From Selenomonas sp. (GTDB taxonomy: Bacteria; Bacillota_C; Negativicutes; Selenomonadales; Selenomonadaceae), in assembly GCA_017940705.1 (NCBI GenBank), contig JAGAYB010000041.1, positions 1-6,948 on the forward strand: a DNA stretch of 6,948 nucleotides, in the 5' to 3' direction. Positions 4,509-6,948 of this stretch are shown one piece after another. Under the pieces are notes generated by a model, which worked only from the letters and a program-made list of their open reading frames with translations, was not told where the DNA came from and did no database searches. The translations under genes were made by a program, and so were the position numbers. How positions within the stretch are numbered: position 1 is the stretch's first letter; each line of letters starts with the position of its first letter.

Positions 4509-4534
4509 AAAAAAGGCAGGTCCGCACCTGCCTT
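4509..4534 (-). terminator. hairpin terminator/attenuator between wecA and wecB
   Basis: On the minus strand AAGGCAGGT (4534-4526) pairs perfectly with ACCTGCCTT (4521-4513), 9 bp, around a GCGG loop. A T tract follows (4514-4509, its first bases shared with the stem). Only 18 nt separate it from the wecB start codon, leaving no room for a promoter in between. Confidence 0.85.
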
Positions 4535-4556
4535 GTGGGTTCTGTCATTAGCAGCT

Positions 4557-5609
4557 TCAATGCTGATGCGCAGAATCATTCATTCGGAAAATACCGATTT
4601 TCTTGGCCCCGAACAATACCGCCGCAATAACCACACATACGATGAGAATTGCAAACTGATAGCTTACCTCCGTAAGGGCAACGGCGCTAAGCCCCAGCAA
4701 TGCGCTGATAACGTACATCAGCAGTACGGCCTGCCGCTGGCTGAAGCCTAAATCCATTAAACGGTGATGCAGATGCCCTTTATCCGGCTTGAAGATGGGT
4801 ACACCGCCGCGATAACGGCGCACGATGGCAAAGGTAGTATCAAGAATCGGCAGCCCCAAAGCCAGAATCGGCACAATCAGGGCGATGGTTGCCGCACATT
4901 TTACAGCACCGATAACGGAAATGCCTGCCAGCATGTACCCGAGGAACATACTGCCGGAATCTCCCATAAAAATCCGTGCCGGATTGAAATTATAGTAAAG
5001 GAAACCAAAGGCCGCACCTGCCAAAGCCGCCGTGAGTACAGCCACCAGCAGAATGTTCTGCTGCAGAGCCACCAGAAAAATCGTCACCGAGGCAATGGTG
5101 GCAACGCCTGCCGCCAGCCCGTCAAGGCCGTCAATAAGGTTTACCGTATTGGTAAGCCCGACAATCCAAAAAATAGTCAGGGGGATGGCCAGCCATTCCG
5201 TATAAAAGAAATCGCCAAAGGGGTCTGTGATGAAGTCAATGCGCACATCAAAGGCGATGACCAGCACTGCCGCAGCCAGAATCTGGCCTACCAGCTTGAC
5301 CTTGGCCGGCAGATTCTTGTAATCATCAATTACGCCGACCAGTACGATAAGAGAGCCGCCCACCAGCAGACCCGTAATCTCAAAGAGGACCTCCGGCTCC
5401 ACATCAATGGTTTGCAGTATCCCCAAAATAGCCACCATAAAGGCAGCGTAAATGCCCAGACCGCCGATACGGGGAATGGGTTTTTTATGTACTTTTCTCG
5501 CATCAGGAGCATCCAATGCCCCGGTCTTGGCCGCCAGTAAAATCACACCAGGCGTAATGAGCAAAGCCACACCTGCGGCAATGACAAACGCCAACATATA
5601 TTCTGGCAT
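4557..5609 (-). CDS. wecA: polyprenyl-phosphate GlcNAc-1-phosphate transferase (WecA/TagO/MraY family)
   Basis: A 350-residue polytopic membrane protein with about ten or eleven hydrophobic helices (glycosyltransferase family 4). It moves a sugar-1-phosphate, most likely GlcNAc-1-P, from a UDP-sugar to undecaprenyl phosphate to start a lipid-linked glycan. Motifs, counted from Met at 5609, are GVIDDYKNLPAKVKLVGQ with Asp95-Asp96, NTVNLIDGLDGLAAG (about 154-168), FNPARIFMGDSGS with Asp217, and the cytoplasmic GHLHHRL (278-284) that sets WecA/TagO apart from MraY. An early RKVHKKPIPRIGGLGIY block is also present. The ATG at 5609 has AGAGGTG with an 8-nt spacer. An upstream in-frame GTG at 5645 would lie only about 5 nt from the predicted transcription start, so I rejected it. 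The adjacent epimerase gene supports a UDP-HexNAc pathway. The exact glycan (O-antigen, common-antigen-like or other) cannot be told. Confidence 0.93.
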   Translation of the reverse strand: MPEYMLAFVIAAGVALLITPGVILLAAKTGALDAPDARKVHKKPIPRIGGLGIYAAFMVAILGILQTIDVEPEVLFEITGLLVGGSLIVLVGVIDDYKNLPAKVKLVGQILAAAVLVIAFDVRIDFITDPFGDFFYTEWLAIPLTIFWIVGLTNTVNLIDGLDGLAAGVATIASVTIFLVALQQNILLVAVLTAALAGAAFGFLYYNFNPARIFMGDSGSMFLGYMLAGISVIGAVKCAATIALIVPILALGLPILDTTFAIVRRYRGGVPIFKPDKGHLHHRLMDLGFSQRQAVLLMYVISALLGLSAVALTEVSYQFAILIVCVVIAAVLFGAKKIGIFRMNDSAHQH

Positions 5610-5656
5610 ACAAGCAGCACCTCTTTTTCCTAAAATCAACAACACGTAACAAGCCT

Positions 5657-5685
5657 ATTTTAGCGCAGGGCACCCATAGTGTCAA
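5657..5685 (-). promoter_or_regulatory. consensus promoter of the wecA-wecB-atpZ transcript
   Basis: On the minus strand TTGACA (5685-5680, perfect), a 17-bp spacer and TAAAAT (5662-5657) lie in the gap between the dCMP deaminase stop and wecA. Initiation near 5650 leaves a leader of about 40 nt with the AGAGGTG ribosome site. It is the best promoter in the window. Confidence 0.85.
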
Positions 5686-5712
5686 TGAAAATAAACTGAA
5701 AGACCATTTAAA

Positions 5713-6183
5713 TTAGTCATGAATTTCATCAGGGCGGCAGCAGACGACAGAGCCGTCTGTTTCGTAGTAAATTACCTGCGCCAGCTTGGCATTGCGCAGC
5801 ATTCTCCGGCACAGCAGGCAGGGCTTCCCGGATGCCAGCGTCCCATCGGCGTTTATGCCGACAATGTAAATGGTTGCTCCCTCCATGTCTGCCGGGTCAG
5901 CATTGATGATGGCATTTTGTTCGGCATGGACAGCCACACAAAGTTCGTAATTCTGTCCCTTGGGCACATGCAGGCGTTCCCTCTCGCAAATGCCTGTATC
6001 AATGCAGTTGTCCTCGCCCCGAGGGGCGCCATTGTACCCCGTGCTGATGATGATATGGTCTTTGACAATGATAGCGCCATAGCGGCGGCGCAGGCAGGTG
6101 GCTCTCCTGCCCACAGCCCGGGCAATATCCAAAAAATACTCCGTCCATTCGGGACGCTTTTGTACCTTGCTATTCTGCTCCAT
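5713..6183 (-). CDS. deoxycytidylate (dCMP) deaminase, ComEB-like
   Basis: A 156-residue zinc-dependent cytidine-deaminase-fold protein. It would convert dCMP to dUMP for dTMP synthesis in the cytoplasm. The zinc site is His86-Ala-Glu88 (VAVHAEQNAI), with Glu88 as proton shuttle, and Pro121-Cys122-x-x-Cys125 (KPCLLCRRML). The GYNGAPRGEDNC stretch (49-60) matches the substrate loop of dCMP deaminases. The insert holding Cys60 and Cys66, before KGQNYELC, is usual for the ComEB-type branch. The start overlaps the preceding gene's end by 14 nt, and AAGGAG lies about 10 nt upstream, so the genes are translationally coupled. The gene ends some 100 nt before wecA, with no clear terminator between. 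A broader nucleotide or riboflavin-type deaminase is less likely given the GYNG and HAEQN motifs. Confidence 0.92.
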   Translation of the reverse strand: MEQNSKVQKRPEWTEYFLDIARAVGRRATCLRRRYGAIIVKDHIIISTGYNGAPRGEDNCIDTGICERERLHVPKGQNYELCVAVHAEQNAIINADPADMEGATIYIVGINADGTLASGKPCLLCRRMLRNAKLAQVIYYETDGSVVCCRPDEIHD

Positions 6184-6580
6184 GTTCGCTGCTCTCCTTT
6201 AAATAACGACGGCCTAAAATCACCGCCACAAAATCATCAACCGGCACCGGCGGCACCTGCATGGTAACCGGCAGCAGACGCCGCCAGCCCTTAGGCGGAT
6301 GGGCTTTCCAATACTCACCTTTGGCCATTTCCGTGGTGCGGTATTCATCACGGATGAGAATTTCCAGTTCCGGCACCTCCGCCAAACGGCTCCGGGCATC
6401 TTTGCTGGTAGTCCCGTTGCCCATAATTAGACGGCTAAAGCCGTATGCCGCTTTAGCCGTTGTTATCTCTGTTATTAAATTCACAGTTGCGATGACCCGC
6501 TGGAACAGGACTTTGCCGTCCTGCCCCAGAACGGCAAAACCGCATTTATCCCGGCCGGGGTCTAAGGCTGCAATATTCAT
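6170..6580 (-). CDS. YqgF/RuvC-like RNase H-fold protein
   Basis: A 136-residue protein starting MNIAALDPGRDKCGFAVL, a first beta strand with Asp7 in the DPG context typical of the YqgF/RuvC resolvase-like fold. LIMGNGTTSKDARSRL (51-66) follows, then IRDEYRTTEMAKGEYW (76-91), and a C-terminal PVDDFVAVILGRRYL with Asp115/Asp116 as the last acidic motif. The PPKGWRRLLP stretch (95-104) marks the subgroup found in Firmicutes and cyanobacteria next to DUF3084 genes, often labelled pre-16S rRNA-processing nuclease YqgF-like. It probably acts on RNA or branched DNA, but the true substrate of this subgroup is not known to me. It is not classical RuvC (too short) and differs from standard YqgF in its DPGRDKCG loop. 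Its ATG overlaps the upstream stop as ATGA, implying coupled translation. Confidence 0.8.
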   Translation of the reverse strand: MNIAALDPGRDKCGFAVLGQDGKVLFQRVIATVNLITEITTAKAAYGFSRLIMGNGTTSKDARSRLAEVPELEILIRDEYRTTEMAKGEYWKAHPPKGWRRLLPVTMQVPPVPVDDFVAVILGRRYLKESSEHGAE

Positions 6581-6948
6581 GGGGCTTTTCTCTCCACATT
6601 TATATTAAGTCTCAAGGGACCCAAAGCATCCGTATTACCGTTGGCGTAAGCCGACAGGATTACGGGGCCGCGCTGACCGCGCAGTTGGGCGACGATTTCA
6701 TAGAACTGCGCCCCTTCCATCACGCCGACAGTGCCCTGAAGTGGGTCAGGCAGGATTCCGCGGTTGGTGGCGGCAAAGTTGACATCCTTGAGGAAGTTCA
6801 TCACCGTCTCCTCGGCCTCGCTGTCAGAGCCGCTCCTGATATCATAAGGACGGGCGATGATAAACTCCTTATCCCGATAGATAATGCTGTTGGGATACAG
6901 CTCATAAATTGTCCGGACTTCCTCACCACGTACAATATTGCTGGCAGC
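6577..6948 (-). CDS. C-terminal 123 residues of a DUF3084-like protein (5' end outside window)
   Basis: The frame is open from the right edge to a TGA at 6579-6577, so the N-terminal part is missing. The visible part reads NIVRGEEVRTIYELYPNSII near the edge, then DKEFIIARPYDIRSG, NFAATNRGILPDPLQGTVGV and, at the end, GPVILSAYANGNTDALGPLR. The ILPDPLQGTVG and GPLR patterns and the position directly before a YqgF-like gene fit the C-terminus of DUF3084 proteins. Those are usually long membrane-anchored coiled-coil proteins of unknown function; the anchor and coil would lie outside this window. A GTG at 6804 could in principle start a 75-residue protein, but the frame continues upstream without a stop and with similar composition. 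Confidence 0.65.
   Translation of the reverse strand, partial: AASNIVRGEEVRTIYELYPNSIIYRDKEFIIARPYDIRSGSDSEAEETVMNFLKDVNFAATNRGILPDPLQGTVGVMEGAQFYEIVAQLRGQRGPVILSAYANGNTDALGPLRLNINVERKAP

Noticed and set aside
4764..5540. 258-residue plus-strand ORF opposite wecA
   Set aside because: It is rich in Gln, His and Arg, as expected from the complement of a hydrophobic membrane-protein gene, and the wecA motifs on the other strand are unmistakable.
5610..5645. Longer wecA start at GTG 5645
   Set aside because: It would begin about 5 nt after the predicted transcription start without a ribosome site, while the ATG at 5609 has AGAGGTG at good spacing.

Overview
The window fits a Gram-negative Firmicute of the Negativicutes (Selenomonas/Mitsuokella/Megamonas-like). 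This is inferred from gene content and order: DUF3084-like protein, YqgF/RuvC-fold protein, dCMP deaminase, WecA-type transferase, WecB epimerase, AtpZ. An Rpn-family nuclease cluster and small secreted orphan proteins add to it. No species can be named from the sequence alone. Every protein-coding gene I accept is on the minus strand, so transcription runs from high to low coordinates. The only plus-strand transcription unit is a short tRNA-like one.

Right part (6948 down to about 3030), conserved housekeeping and envelope genes: the 3' end of a DUF3084-like gene overlaps a YqgF-type nuclease-fold gene by ATGA. That gene overlaps a dCMP deaminase gene by 14 nt, so the three form a coupled operon. 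A consensus promoter (TTGACA-17-TAAAAT) then starts wecA (polyprenyl-phosphate GlcNAc-1-phosphate transferase family), followed by wecB (UDP-GlcNAc 2-epimerase) and atpZ (small F0F1-associated membrane protein). WecA would start a lipid-linked glycan and WecB would supply UDP-ManNAc for it. wecB and atpZ each have an intrinsic-terminator hairpin directly before their Shine-Dalgarno, which suggests partial readthrough control.

Middle (3029 to 2246), almost 800 bases without an intact protein gene, but densely structured. It holds two diverged copies of a terminator-plus-promoter module of roughly 165 bp. Between them lie a 17-codon relic of an Rpn gene's 3' end, a strong hairpin terminator, and a plus-strand unit made of a promoter, a degenerate tRNA-Gly(CCC)-like sequence and a terminator. 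This looks like the scar of duplication, deletion and possibly tRNA-targeted integration. No F0F1 ATP synthase genes follow atpZ here.

Left-centre (2245 to 978), the Rpn cluster: one intact PD-(D/E)XK Rpn-family gene, then a separate 72-residue ORF equivalent to only the C-terminal region of a second Rpn protein. The small ORF has its own ribosome binding site and ends in a strong terminator. The intact gene also has a candidate internal start for a 68-residue C-terminal product. Because C-terminal Rpn products are known in E. coli as intragenic antitoxins of the full-length nuclease, this is the best candidate for an interesting system here.

Far left (879 to 1): a small exported protein of unknown function that starts at TTG, then the 5' part of an uncharacterised soluble protein that runs off the edge.
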